64,000 bases of DNA from an uncultured Candidatus Melainabacteria bacterium. GTDB lineage: Bacteria; Cyanobacteriota; Vampirovibrionia; Gastranaerophilales; Gastranaerophilaceae. Below the pieces are notes generated by a model. It ran no database searches and had not been told where the DNA came from. It saw nothing but the letters and a program-made list of their open reading frames with translations. The stretch's first letter is position 1. The number at the start of each line of letters is the position of its first letter. The position numbers and the translations under genes were made by a program. Where the stretch lies: positions 34,160-98,159 of the forward strand of contig CAKVIC010000007.1 of the NCBI GenBank assembly GCA_934754655.1, written 5' to 3'. Below are positions 42,968 through 52,333 of the stretch, piece after piece.

Positions 42968-44068
42968 TTATTTTTTATTTTCTGCTTTTACTTGTTTTAC
43001 AACGTCTTTAGCTGGTTTATATGATTCATCTACATACTCAATTTTTGCATTTTTCATCAAACCATCTGTCAAATTCTTCAAAATTTCCATTTGTTTTTGA
43101 GTTTCTAAATAAAATTTAATTTCATCTTTAACTTTTACAAAAGGTGTTGTTCCAGCTTCAACCCTATCAGTTACTTTAATTATATGGTATCCATAAGGTG
43201 ATTGTATAACTGTTTCAGAAATTGTATTAGGTTTCATTGCAAAAGCAGCTTTAGAAAATTGAGGGACCATTTGCTCTGCTGAGAAATAGCCTAATTCTCC
43301 ACCACGTTCGCCAGATGCTTTATCATCAGATACTTTTTTTGCAATTTCAGCAAACTTGTCCGGATTAGCTTTAACTTCTGCCAAAACTTTATCAGCTTTT
43401 ACTTTTTGAGCATTGATAGTTTCTTCAACTTGTTTATTCAAATCCAAAGTTGAAATATCTTTATTTTTTGACTTAATATCGCGAATTATTTGTAAAGTAT
43501 CTGCAGATATCAAAATATGTGACGCTTGAATTTGCTCTCCATGCTTGAATTCATTTATATGAGATTTATAATATTTTTCAGCATCATTATCTGAAATCTT
43601 AATTTTTTCTATCGAATTAATTAATTTCTTAATACGAATTTGAGTTTTTAAATCTTCCGTAAATTCTGAGTTTGAAACACCTCTTTGTTTAAGAATGTTT
43701 GCTAACTCTTCTTTTGAACCAACTTTATCAATAATAGATTGCATTTCGGCTTTAACTTCATCATTTGTAACTTTTTCAAAGCCCCTGTTTGCAATTTCTT
43801 TATCCAATAAAGCTTTTACAATTAACTCATTAACAACCTTGTTCTTAAAAATTGTATACATAAAATTATCATCAGATTTGACAAAATTATCAGCGCCTCC
43901 AAAATTTTTAAACATCGAATTATCAATTTCAGAATCAATTGCCTTATCAAATTCAGCTTTAGTTATCACAATATCATTTACCTTTATAATAGCTTCCTTA
44001 TTGTTTGAGAAAGTGCAACCTGAAAGCAATAATGCAGAAATCGCAGTACATACTAATAATTTTTTCAT
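42968..44068 (-). CDS. Peptidyl-prolyl cis-trans isomerase lipoprotein (parvulin; PrsA/SurA-like)
   Basis: 366 residues from the ATG at 44068, with AGAGGAG upstream; a TTG one codon earlier is less likely. MKKLLVCTAISALLLSGCTF is a lipoprotein signal with lipobox LSGC (cysteine about 18). The chaperone-type helical part runs to about 165. A parvulin domain at about 175-300 shows EQIQASHILIS, GGELGYFSAEQMVPQFSKAAF and SPYGYHIIKVTD. It folds exported or outer-membrane proteins from a membrane anchor. The last 30 residues are lysine-rich. It lies 10 bp after mfd and 10 bp before ssb, in the same direction. Confidence 0.9.
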   Translation of the reverse strand: MKKLLVCTAISALLLSGCTFSNNKEAIIKVNDIVITKAEFDKAIDSEIDNSMFKNFGGADNFVKSDDNFMYTIFKNKVVNELIVKALLDKEIANRGFEKVTNDEVKAEMQSIIDKVGSKEELANILKQRGVSNSEFTEDLKTQIRIKKLINSIEKIKISDNDAEKYYKSHINEFKHGEQIQASHILISADTLQIIRDIKSKNKDISTLDLNKQVEETINAQKVKADKVLAEVKANPDKFAEIAKKVSDDKASGERGGELGYFSAEQMVPQFSKAAFAMKPNTISETVIQSPYGYHIIKVTDRVEAGTTPFVKVKDEIKFYLETQKQMEILKNLTDGLMKNAKIEYVDESYKPAKDVVKQVKAENKK

Positions 44069-44080
44069 CAATATACTCCT

Positions 44081-47000
44081 CTAATTTTTATTGTACGTAT
44101 TAATAATTTTCCTTATATCATAAAACAAACTTGTCAAAAAGTTAAATAATTCTTCAAATGTTAAGTATTTACTATTTACTAAAAGTATAGATTTGCCTTC
44201 TGTACAGCTGTTTGGCGCAATTGTAAACTTAATTAATCTTAACAAATTTTTATCAACTTGTTGTTTAATAATATTCCATTCATATTGTGTAAACGGAGTG
44301 TAAATTCGAATTGAATCACCAGCTTCACGAATTATTGAAATGCCACATTCTGTTGCTATTAACCTAATTTTAATTAATTTTATAAGATTTTCAACCTCAT
44401 CTGGTATACGCGAAAATCTATCTTTCCATTCTGTCAAAATACTATCTAACTCAATTTCATTATTTACATCAGCCAAACGCTTATATTCAATCATTTTTTG
44501 CTCTGTTGAACCAACCCATTCATCAGGAATATAGGCTGTAACATTGATATCAACAATTGTAGGTTTTTTATTTTCAACATGTTCCCCTTTTAACTCAAGT
44601 ACTGTTTCTTCCAACAATTGGCAATATGTATCAAAACCGACATTTATCATGTGACCATGTTGCTTTGTTCCTAAAATATTACCAACACCTCTAATTTCTA
44701 CATCACGCATTGCTATACGATAACCGCTACCTAATGTTGTAAATTCGCGTATTGCCTTCAATCTTTCTGTAGCTTCTTGAGTTAATTCTTTATTCTTTTT
44801 ATATAAACAATAACAATATGCTTGTTTTTCGCTTCTACCTACACGACCACGAAGTTGATATAATTGCGCTAAGCCTAATTTATCAGCTTCATGAATTATA
44901 ATTGTATTTGCATTTGGGATATCTAATCCGTTTTCAATAATTGTTGTACAGAGTAAAATATCACTTTCATGATTATTAAACCCTATAATTACATCCTCTA
45001 ATTCTTTTTCACTTAATTGCCCATGCCCGATAGCAATTCTTGCATGAGGTACAATGCTTTGTAATTTTAAACGAAATTCCTCAATAGTTTCAACCCTATT
45101 ATATAAATAGAAAACTTGTCCATCTCTATCCAATTCATTTGTAATTGCATTTTTAACCACTTGTTCATTAAATTCTCCGACAAAGGTTTTTATTGGCAAC
45201 CTGTTTTGTGGTGGAGTATTGATTATAGAAATATCTTTTATGCCGGATAAAGACATATAAAGCGTTCTAGGGATAGGAGTTGCAGACATAGAAATTATAT
45301 CAATATTTTCTTTAAATTCTTTTAATTTCTCTTTATGACGCACACCAAAACGATGTTCTTCATCAATTACAAGAAGTCCTAAGTCTTTGAAATAAATTTT
45401 ATCCTGCAACAAACGGTGAGTTGCAATAACAACATCGCATTTGCCAGTTGCTAAATTCTTTATTGTTTCATTTTGTTCTTTTTTTGAACGAAATCGGCAT
45501 AACAATTCAACATTAACCCCAAAAGGTTTAAATCGTTCAGAAATTGTTTCATAATGTTGCAATGCCAAAACTGTTGTCGGCACAATTACCGCAACTTGTT
45601 TTAATGAAGTTACAGCTTTAAACATAGCACGCATAGCAACTTCCGTTTTACCAAACCCAACATCACCACAAATCAATCTATCCATTGGACTTGAGCTTTC
45701 CATATCAGCTTTAACGTCTTTTATTGATTTTAATTGATCAGGTGTTTCAATATATTCAAAAGCCTCTTCCATCTCAACTTGAAGTGGAGAATCTTCTGCA
45801 AACGCAAAGCCTTCTTGCATTTTTCGACGTGCATATAATCTTAATAAATCATACGCAATTGTTTCAACTTCCTTTTTAACACGAGTTTTCGTATTTTCCC
45901 AATCAGCGCCACCCATTCGTGAGAGTTTAGGTTTAATTTGTCCCGAACCTCGATAACGACATAACATGTTGATTTGTTCTGCCGGAATATGCAATTTATC
46001 ATTATTAGCATAAGTAATTGTTAAATAATCTTTTAATTGCCCGTCAAATTCTTGTTTTGTAAGACCCTGATAAATACCAACACCATGAACTGTATGTACA
46101 ACATATTCACCGACTTGGATATCATTAATATTTTCAATATATTCAGCTTTTTCTTTGTAATTACGCTTCCGCCCAGTCGGAACGTCTTTTTGGCGCTTAT
46201 TAAAAAGTTCTCTATCTGTTATTAATAAAATTTTACTAGAAGGTATTTCTGTGCCGGAAGCAGTTATGCTATCAGAATATTCAATATTAAAAATATTATA
46301 TTCACTTAAAACTTCTTTTACACGCTCTTTAAAATCTGTTGCTATCGTTATTTGATAATCTTTTTTTTCTAACAAAAATCTTGCAAATTTATCCATATCA
46401 GCATCAAAAATTTGAATATTACGAGCATCTAAATCTAAAACTTCATTATTTTCATCTGAAAGAAAATTATTAAGAAAAATCTTTTGAAAAGCCGCTGTTT
46501 TTTGAATAAATTCTTCAAGCGTGAAATGGTTTAAGTCTTTCAAACTAACAAGTAAATTGTTTTTTAAAAATTCTTGATATAAATCTTCAGCGTTCGACGT
46601 AATTTGTTCCATTTTGGCAATTATTTCAGCGAATTCATCATAAATCACCACATAATCTTGAAAATAATCTAATACACTTACAAGATTTTTATTAAAATAT
46701 GATTGATACGCATTTATTCCTTCAAAATACCCCTCTTCATTAAATTTTTCTTGTAATTCATTATTAAATTCCTTTGGTGGATTTTGAGGCAAAATAAATT
46801 TATATATTGGAAAAATTTCTGTAACTTTAATTTTTTCAATAGATTTTTGAGTCTCATTATTAAAATACCTGATATCTACAATTTCATCACCCCAAAATTC
46901 AATTCTAATAGGATTTTCATCCAAAGAATAAATATCTGCAATATCACCCCTAATTGAAAATTCGCCAATATCGGAAACCATTGTTGCGCGCTTATAACCT

Positions 47001-47446
47001 AAATTTATAAGTTTTTTTAATAATTCTGTTTGCGAAATACTCTCCCCAATTTCTAACTTTAGAACATTATCTTTATAAAAATTTTCCTCTGGGAATTTTT
47101 CATAAAAAACTTTTATTGGAGCAATAACTATTTCAGGTTTATTCAATAAAATTTCTAATTGCCTTTGATAATCATACAAATTTCCAGAAATAGTTTCATA
47201 AACTGAAACATTTTGATAAGGCAAAAACTCCGATTTTAAATCAAAAAGAGTCTCCAAATCTGATTTATATTTTAATCCGTTTTGTTCGGTCGAGGTTATA
47301 AATAAGATTTTTTTATTTGATAAATTTTTTATATATTTTGTCAGCAAAAGTCGACTAAACGTTGTTAAGCCGGTTATAGTAAAACTCTTTTGTTTTTTTA
47401 CATTTCTTAAAAAATTATCAAAAAATATTGAATTTTCTAGCTTCAT
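44081..47446 (-). CDS. mfd: Transcription-repair coupling factor Mfd
   Basis: 1121 residues, slightly shorter than the usual 1150. Mfd removes RNA polymerase stalled at lesions and recruits UvrA. The UvrB-like N-terminus is at about 1-330 (GEFSIRGDIADIYSL, RIEFWGDEIVDIR). The CarD-like RNA-polymerase interaction domain is near 445-520 (GEYVVHTVHGVGIYQGL). The superfamily 2 helicase is at about 560-930 with ICGDVGFGKTEVA (Walker A), VIDEEHRFG, SATPIPRTL and QLRGRVGRS. The C-terminal domain is about 985-1110. All motifs are intact. It is divergent from ferritin, with about 140 bp between their starts. Confidence 0.95.
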   Translation of the reverse strand: MKLENSIFFDNFLRNVKKQKSFTITGLTTFSRLLLTKYIKNLSNKKILFITSTEQNGLKYKSDLETLFDLKSEFLPYQNVSVYETISGNLYDYQRQLEILLNKPEIVIAPIKVFYEKFPEENFYKDNVLKLEIGESISQTELLKKLINLGYKRATMVSDIGEFSIRGDIADIYSLDENPIRIEFWGDEIVDIRYFNNETQKSIEKIKVTEIFPIYKFILPQNPPKEFNNELQEKFNEEGYFEGINAYQSYFNKNLVSVLDYFQDYVVIYDEFAEIIAKMEQITSNAEDLYQEFLKNNLLVSLKDLNHFTLEEFIQKTAAFQKIFLNNFLSDENNEVLDLDARNIQIFDADMDKFARFLLEKKDYQITIATDFKERVKEVLSEYNIFNIEYSDSITASGTEIPSSKILLITDRELFNKRQKDVPTGRKRNYKEKAEYIENINDIQVGEYVVHTVHGVGIYQGLTKQEFDGQLKDYLTITYANNDKLHIPAEQINMLCRYRGSGQIKPKLSRMGGADWENTKTRVKKEVETIAYDLLRLYARRKMQEGFAFAEDSPLQVEMEEAFEYIETPDQLKSIKDVKADMESSSPMDRLICGDVGFGKTEVAMRAMFKAVTSLKQVAVIVPTTVLALQHYETISERFKPFGVNVELLCRFRSKKEQNETIKNLATGKCDVVIATHRLLQDKIYFKDLGLLVIDEEHRFGVRHKEKLKEFKENIDIISMSATPIPRTLYMSLSGIKDISIINTPPQNRLPIKTFVGEFNEQVVKNAITNELDRDGQVFYLYNRVETIEEFRLKLQSIVPHARIAIGHGQLSEKELEDVIIGFNNHESDILLCTTIIENGLDIPNANTIIIHEADKLGLAQLYQLRGRVGRSEKQAYCYCLYKKNKELTQEATERLKAIREFTTLGSGYRIAMRDVEIRGVGNILGTKQHGHMINVGFDTYCQLLEETVLELKGEHVENKKPTIVDINVTAYIPDEWVGSTEQKMIEYKRLADVNNEIELDSILTEWKDRFSRIPDEVENLIKLIKIRLIATECGISIIREAGDSIRIYTPFTQYEWNIIKQQVDKNLLRLIKFTIAPNSCTEGKSILLVNSKYLTFEELFNFLTSLFYDIRKIINTYNKN

Positions 47447-47522
47447 ATTATTTAACGTTAAAAATTTGTATAAAATTAATAAAAATATTAACCGAAAAAA
47501 TATAAAGTTTCAATTCTAACAT

Positions 47523-47551
47523 TTGAACAATTCTAAACTTTATGCTAAAAT
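47523..47551 (+). promoter_or_regulatory. Sigma-70-type promoter of the ferritin gene
   Basis: TTGAAC (47523-47528), 17 bp, TAAAAT (47546-47551), 36 bp before the ATG. Confidence 0.6.
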
Positions 47552-47587
47552 TTCAGCGGAATTTTTAAGAAATAGAAGGAGACAACT

Positions 47588-48097
47588 ATGATAAATGAAA
47601 AACTAGAAAAAGCTTTTAATGAACAAATTAACAAAGAATTGTATTCAGAATATTTATACCTTGCGATGAAGTCTTATTTTGTTGAGCAGAATTTGCAAGG
47701 ATTTGTTAATTGGTTTAATGTTCAAATACAAGAAGAACACGCACATGCAATGGGTATGTATGATTATTTAAACGAACGTGGTGGTTCTGTGAAATTAATG
47801 GCTATCGAAGAGCCGGTTATTGAAGGCACTTGCCCATTAACGATTTTTGAACATGTTTTAAGACATGAAGAATACGTAACCTCAAGAATTAATGCCTTGA
47901 TGGATGTTGCAGAAGAAGTTCGTGACAGAGCCGCAATACAATTCTTAAATTGGTATTTAAAAGAACAAGTTGAAGAAGAAGCTAGTGTTGGCGGTGTACT
48001 TGCAACATTAAAATTAATTGGCGATGATAAAAAAGCGTTATTGTTATTAGATAAAGATTTAATGACTAGAACTTTTGTACAGCCTGTTATTGGCTAA
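47588..48097 (+). CDS. ftnA: Bacterial ferritin (FtnA-like)
   Basis: 169 residues, preceded by GAAGGAG. Ferritins form 24-subunit shells that oxidise and store iron. NEQINKELYSEYLYLAMKSY has the first ferroxidase glutamate, EEHAHAMGMYDYLNERGG the Glu and His pair, and QFLNWYLKEQVEEEASV the fourth-helix glutamates. The C-terminal tail is short. Ferritin rather than bacterioferritin is indicated by the lack of the heme-binding methionine context and by the overall pattern. It has its own promoter and terminator, so it is monocistronic. Confidence 0.9.
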   Translation: MINEKLEKAFNEQINKELYSEYLYLAMKSYFVEQNLQGFVNWFNVQIQEEHAHAMGMYDYLNERGGSVKLMAIEEPVIEGTCPLTIFEHVLRHEEYVTSRINALMDVAEEVRDRAAIQFLNWYLKEQVEEEASVGGVLATLKLIGDDKKALLLLDKDLMTRTFVQPVIG

Positions 48098-48119
48098 ATC
48101 TTTTTAGTTTTATAAAAAA

Positions 48120-48160
48120 CTCGTGATAAATTGATTAAATTAAATTTATCACGAGCTTTT
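48120..48160 (+). terminator. Intrinsic terminator after ferritin
   Basis: CTCGTGATAAATT and AATTTATCACGAG form a 13-bp stem, extended by A-T pairs, and CTTTTT follows. Confidence 0.9.
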
Positions 48161-48179
48161 TACTAATAAATACAAGTAA

Positions 48180-48209
48180 TTTGCGTATTTTTTTTATTTT
48201 GTGCTACAA
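48180..48209 (+). promoter_or_regulatory. Probable sigma-70-type promoter of gyrB
   Basis: TTGCGT, 18 bp, TACAAT, about 50 bp before the ATG. Confidence 0.45.
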
Positions 48210-48259
48210 TAGTATTATTATTTAATATAATTTTTTATATTGGAGTTTGGAGAGGATAA

Positions 48260-50692
48260 ATGACACAAAGTTATGACGCAAGTAATATCAGGGTTTTAGA
48301 AGGCTTAGAAGCTGTTAGAATGCGCCCCGGAATGTATATAGGTTCAACTTCCCAAAGAGGTTTGCACCACTGTATTTATGAAATTGTTGACAATTCAATT
48401 GATGAATCATTAGCTGGATATTGTACAGAAATTCACGTAACTGTTCATAAAGATAACAGTGTTACGGTAGAAGATAACGGTCGCGGAATTCCTGTTGATA
48501 TTAAACCGGAAACTGGTAAATCTGCATTAGAAATCGTACATACAGTTTTGCATGCCGGCGGGAAATTTGGTGATGGTGGCTATAAGGTTTCAGGCGGATT
48601 ACACGGTGTTGGTGCATCAGTTGTAAACGCGCTTTCTGAAAAAATGGTTGTAGAAGTTTCGCGTGACGGCTTTGTTTGGCGTCAAGAATATTTAAGAGGC
48701 GAACCTGTTGCACAAGTAGAAAAAACTGTTCCAACTACAAAAACCGGTACAAAATCTACATTTTGGCTTGATCCAGAAATCTTTACTGAAACAACTGAAA
48801 TTGATGTAGATATTATTGCTACAAGATTTAGAGAAATGGCGTTCTTAAATAAGGGCTTGAAAATTATTCTTCATGACGAAAAAGATAACAAAGAAGAAGT
48901 TTTTCACTATGAAGGCGGTATTGCAAGCTATGTAACTTTCTTAAATCATAATAAAACCGTACTTTTTGATGAACCTATTTATATGGATAAAATGGTTGGT
49001 ACAACAAAAGTAGAAGTTGCAATGCAATACACAGATTCTTACAATGAATCGATTTTATCGTTTGCCAATAATATTAATACTCACCAAGGCGGTACTCACT
49101 TAACAGGGTTCAGAAATGCAATAACTCGTGTTTTAAACGACTATGCTAGAACAAACAAGATTTTGAAGGACTCTGAACAAAACTTGTCAGGTGATGACGT
49201 TCGTGAAGGTTTAACAGCGATTGTGTCTGTTAAAATAGAAAACCCTGAATTTGAAGGTCAAACAAAAGAAAAGCTTGGTAATTCAGAAACAATGGGCGCC
49301 GTTCAAGATGTTGTTAGAGAAAAATTGCAAGAATGGTTAGAGTTTAATCCTAAAATTGCAAAAATGATTATTGAAAAAACTTTACAAGCACAAAGAGCAA
49401 GAGAAGCAGCTAGAAAAGCAAGAGAATTAACAAGAAGAAAATCAGTTCTTGAAAATTCTACTCTTCCTGGTAAATTAGCTGACTGTTCAAGCCGTGAAGC
49501 TGAAAAATGTGAAATCTACATCGTAGAGGGAGATTCTGCTGGTGGTTCAGCAAAACAAGGTCGTAACAGAATGTTTCAAGCAATTTTGCCATTAAGAGGT
49601 AAAATTTTGAATGTTGAAAAAGCACGCTTAGATAAAATTTATGGTAATGCTGAAATCCAAGCAATGGCTCAAGCTTTTGGTATTACAATAAGCAAAAATG
49701 AAGATGATTTTAATTTAGACAAATTACGTTATCATAAAATTATTATTATGACCGATGCTGATGTTGACGGTGCACACATTAGAACATTGATGTTAACGTT
49801 CTTCTTCCGCTATGCACGACCATTGATTGAAAATGGTTATGTTTACATAGCGCAACCACCGTTATTTAAGGTAACTATCGGTAAAAATTCAGAATATTTA
49901 TATGATGATCATGCGCTTGACAAAATGCTTAAAGAACGTGGTATCAAGTCTTTGAGTTTATCTGATAAAACAAAAACAAAAGTAAAATCAGGTGACAAGT
50001 TGGCAGAATTGTTACAAAACATGGCGACTTTCTATAAAGCATATAACAATCCGATTTTGAATATTATTCCGTCTGTTGTATTAAGAGGTTTAATTCGTTC
50101 AGAAATTAAAGAAGAAGATTTCTCAGATCAAGCTAGAATGAACGAAATTTTAGCATATTTGGAGCATTATTTAAAAGACCACGCTGAAAATTATAATGTT
50201 TCAGAAGCTAAAAATTATAAAGTATCCTTAAAATATGATGCAGAAAAAGCAAGATATGCAATTCAGCTAGATTTATTTGAAAATGAGCATGAAATGATTA
50301 CGCAAAATATTATAAAGAGTAATGAATTTAAGCGTTTACGCAATTCATACCCACTTATCAGAGATTTTCTAATTGAAGAAGAGGAAAAATTAATTTTAGA
50401 ATCTGAAACTGGCGAAATTGAAATAAAATCTTTTGAGCAATTACAAAAAATTGTAGATGATAGAGGTCAAAAAGGTATGACAATCCAACGTTTCAAAGGT
50501 TTAGGAGAAATGATGCCTCAACAACTTTGGGAAACTACAATGAATCCAGAAACAAGAACTTTATTGCGCGTAAATCTAGAAGATGCAATGATGTGCGATC
50601 AATTGTTTGATATATTAATGGGCGACAAAGTTGAACCTCGCCGAGCTTTCATAGAAGCAAATGCAGTTTATGCTAAAAATATTGATACATAG
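48260..50692 (+). CDS. gyrB: DNA gyrase subunit B, long form
   Basis: 810 residues, like the long E. coli enzyme (804) and unlike the 640-residue form common in Firmicutes and cyanobacteria. The GHKL ATPase domain has EIVDNSIDESLAG, VEDNGRGIPVD and GGLHGVGASVVNALS. The transducer domain follows. The TOPRIM part has IVEGDSAGGSAKQGRNR and MTDADVDGAHIRTL. An insert of about 170 residues (about 555-725, from YDDHALDKMLKERG to SFEQLQKIV) precedes QRFKGLGEM and NPETRTLLRV at the end. Introduces negative supercoils with GyrA, which is not in the window. A terminator follows. Confidence 0.95.
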   Translation: MTQSYDASNIRVLEGLEAVRMRPGMYIGSTSQRGLHHCIYEIVDNSIDESLAGYCTEIHVTVHKDNSVTVEDNGRGIPVDIKPETGKSALEIVHTVLHAGGKFGDGGYKVSGGLHGVGASVVNALSEKMVVEVSRDGFVWRQEYLRGEPVAQVEKTVPTTKTGTKSTFWLDPEIFTETTEIDVDIIATRFREMAFLNKGLKIILHDEKDNKEEVFHYEGGIASYVTFLNHNKTVLFDEPIYMDKMVGTTKVEVAMQYTDSYNESILSFANNINTHQGGTHLTGFRNAITRVLNDYARTNKILKDSEQNLSGDDVREGLTAIVSVKIENPEFEGQTKEKLGNSETMGAVQDVVREKLQEWLEFNPKIAKMIIEKTLQAQRAREAARKARELTRRKSVLENSTLPGKLADCSSREAEKCEIYIVEGDSAGGSAKQGRNRMFQAILPLRGKILNVEKARLDKIYGNAEIQAMAQAFGITISKNEDDFNLDKLRYHKIIIMTDADVDGAHIRTLMLTFFFRYARPLIENGYVYIAQPPLFKVTIGKNSEYLYDDHALDKMLKERGIKSLSLSDKTKTKVKSGDKLAELLQNMATFYKAYNNPILNIIPSVVLRGLIRSEIKEEDFSDQARMNEILAYLEHYLKDHAENYNVSEAKNYKVSLKYDAEKARYAIQLDLFENEHEMITQNIIKSNEFKRLRNSYPLIRDFLIEEEEKLILESETGEIEIKSFEQLQKIVDDRGQKGMTIQRFKGLGEMMPQQLWETTMNPETRTLLRVNLEDAMMCDQLFDILMGDKVEPRRAFIEANAVYAKNIDT

Positions 50693-50719
50693 AATAAAAA
50701 CCATATTATAAAAAAATAT

Positions 50720-50760
50720 AAACAGACTTTTTTAGATATAGCATCTTAAAGAGTCTGTTT
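50720..50760 (+). terminator. Terminator of gyrB
   Basis: AAACAGACT and AGTCTGTTT begin and end an 18-bp near-perfect stem, with TTAATTT after it. Confidence 0.8.
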
Positions 50761-50857
50761 TAATTTATTAAACAAATTATTAAATTACAACTTTAAACTA
50801 AAATTTAATTAAGCTATAATATAGACATAGAATTAAGAAGTTTTAGTTGAGGTGAAA

Positions 50858-51505
50858 ATGAATAATAAACTTTTACTAAAAAAAACACAAATTGTTATGC
50901 TAATTACTTTAATCACTATGATTGGTGAAATATTTTTTGGCTATAAAACTCATTCAATGTCGCTTTTAGCTGACGGATTTCACATGGGAACGCACGAAGT
51001 CGCTTTTATAATAACGGCTATTGTATGCTATTTATCTATAAAATATCAAAACAATGAAAAAAATCTTGAAGCTTTAGGCGGTTATACAAGCGCAATATTA
51101 TTAGGATTAACCGCTATTGCAATCATATCAGAATCGATAGATAGATTTTTTAACCCACTTTCTATTTCTTTTATTGACGCTATAATTGTTGCAATTATAG
51201 GTTTAACAGTAAATGTTATTTGCATAATGTTTATGGGAGAAAATCATGAACATAACCACGCATGCGAAAACAGCCATCACGAACACAAAAAATCAGAAAA
51301 TTTAAACTTCAAAGCAATGTACATGCATATTTTAGCAGATGCTTTTACATCTTTGTTAGCAATTAGTGCTTTACTATTAGGAAAATATTTTGGATTAACA
51401 ATGCTTGATCCGTTTATTGGATTGCTTGGCGGTATTGTTATTGCTAAATGGGCGATAGATTTATTAAAAAGTTCAGGGAAAATTTTATTAAACATTGATA
51501 AATAA
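50858..51505 (+). CDS. Cation diffusion facilitator, C-terminal domain missing
   Basis: 215 residues from the ATG at 50858, with GAGG spaced correctly; a GTG two codons earlier overlaps the site. CDF proteins export zinc, cobalt, nickel or iron across the inner membrane in exchange for protons. About six hydrophobic segments are seen. The metal site residues are in ADGFHMGTHE (TM2) and HILADAFTSLLA (TM5). A histidine-rich loop (ENHEHNHACENSHHEHKK) lies between TM4 and TM5. The chain ends right after TM6 (SGKILLNIDK), so the usual cytoplasmic regulatory domain of about 80-100 residues is absent. A DmeF-like start is likely. Confidence 0.85.
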   Translation: MNNKLLLKKTQIVMLITLITMIGEIFFGYKTHSMSLLADGFHMGTHEVAFIITAIVCYLSIKYQNNEKNLEALGGYTSAILLGLTAIAIISESIDRFFNPLSISFIDAIIVAIIGLTVNVICIMFMGENHEHNHACENSHHEHKKSENLNFKAMYMHILADAFTSLLAISALLLGKYFGLTMLDPFIGLLGGIVIAKWAIDLLKSSGKILLNIDK

Positions 51506-51512
51506 TCGCTTA

Positions 51513-51591
51513 TGTTAATTTATGTAACAATTATATAAATATTATATATAAAAATGACAATTTTTTCTTCTTTCGAGTTTTTATTTATATA
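51513..51591 (+). promoter_or_regulatory. Possible divergent copy of the shared promoter (genes 51602 and 51767)
   Basis: TGTTAATTTATGTAAC (51513-51528) closely resembles the site before 9057. ACAATTTTT (51557-51565), 11 bp and GTTTTTATTTATATA (51577-51591, 11 of 15 matches) follow. The half-sites are one helical turn further away (44 and 34 bp) than at the other sites, and the ribosome-binding site AAGAGG touches the last box. Confidence 0.4.
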
Positions 51592-51601
51592 AGAGGCTTA
51601 A

Positions 51602-51751
51602 ATGAACAGCATTTTAAAATCTTTATTAAAAACACAAAAAGATAAAATAGAGGAGCTTTTAGAAGAATATGAACACAATAACATATCTTCTAAAGAAACT
51701 TTAGATAGATTAAAATACTTAATAATTAATCATTTGATAAGCAATGTTTAA
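51602..51751 (+). CDS. Small coiled-coil protein (49 residues)
   Basis: MNSILKSLLKTQKDKIEELL opens a 49-residue frame with AAGAGG at the right spacing before the ATG. The whole chain is helical and heptad-like, charged, ending LIINHLISNV. It has no signal peptide. It is 15 bp ahead of the gene at 51767, which has its own GAGGAGAG site, so the two probably form a small operon. A regulatory or adaptor peptide is one possibility; the function is unknown. Its size is short enough to be missed by default gene length cut-offs. Confidence 0.55.
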   Translation: MNSILKSLLKTQKDKIEELLEEYEHNNISSKETLDRLKYLIINHLISNV

Positions 51752-51766
51752 AATTAAGAGGAGAGA

Positions 51767-52330
51767 ATGAACAACTACGCATATAATTCGAATATAGATA
51801 AAACGGAAGTTGAAGCTTTAAAAGAGCTTATATTCAGACGTTCAAAAGAACGCTCTGAAGGTATTAGTTCTAATGTAAAAAATGACGTAATGGAGCTTGC
51901 ACGAAAATCACTTACTACAAATAAAAATCCGTTTCAAATAGCAACAGAAATTAAAGCCGAAGATTCAGATGCATTTGTAAAATCAAATTCTGTTGACAAA
52001 AATCAAAATACTAATCAACCACAAATTCAACCTAAATTAGAAATTAAAACAGAACAAGCTGATTTTAAAAAAGAATTAAGTTTAGCACCAAAAGTTCAAA
52101 ATTCATCAAATGAAATAGGTTTTCCGTCTAGAGATTTAACTGATATAATTAATAAAAATGAAGAATTGAATAAATTTGTTGAAAGTACAGAAATACAAAA
52201 AACAATGATTGATGCGCGTAACAATATTAATAACAAAAAAAGTTTTATGGGGGCGTTAGAATTTTTAAATTCACAAGCTTCAATTGCGCTGATTAATAAA
52301 AACAGCAATGGTTTTAGCGTTTTGGCATAA
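51767..52330 (+). CDS. Uncharacterised low-complexity protein
   Basis: 187 residues with GAGGAGAG before the ATG. The N-terminal 60 residues are helical (KTEVEALKELIFRRSKERSE). The middle is rich in asparagine, glutamine and lysine and probably disordered. The last third (NKFVESTEIQKTMIDARNNI, then SFMGALEFLNSQASIALIN) is again helical. No signal peptide and no known motif. It follows the 49-residue gene by 15 bp and shares its transcript. Its stop lies 3 bp from the end of the convergent porin gene at 52334. Confidence 0.55.
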   Translation: MNNYAYNSNIDKTEVEALKELIFRRSKERSEGISSNVKNDVMELARKSLTTNKNPFQIATEIKAEDSDAFVKSNSVDKNQNTNQPQIQPKLEIKTEQADFKKELSLAPKVQNSSNEIGFPSRDLTDIINKNEELNKFVESTEIQKTMIDARNNINNKKSFMGALEFLNSQASIALINKNSNGFSVLA

Positions 52331-52333
52331 AAA

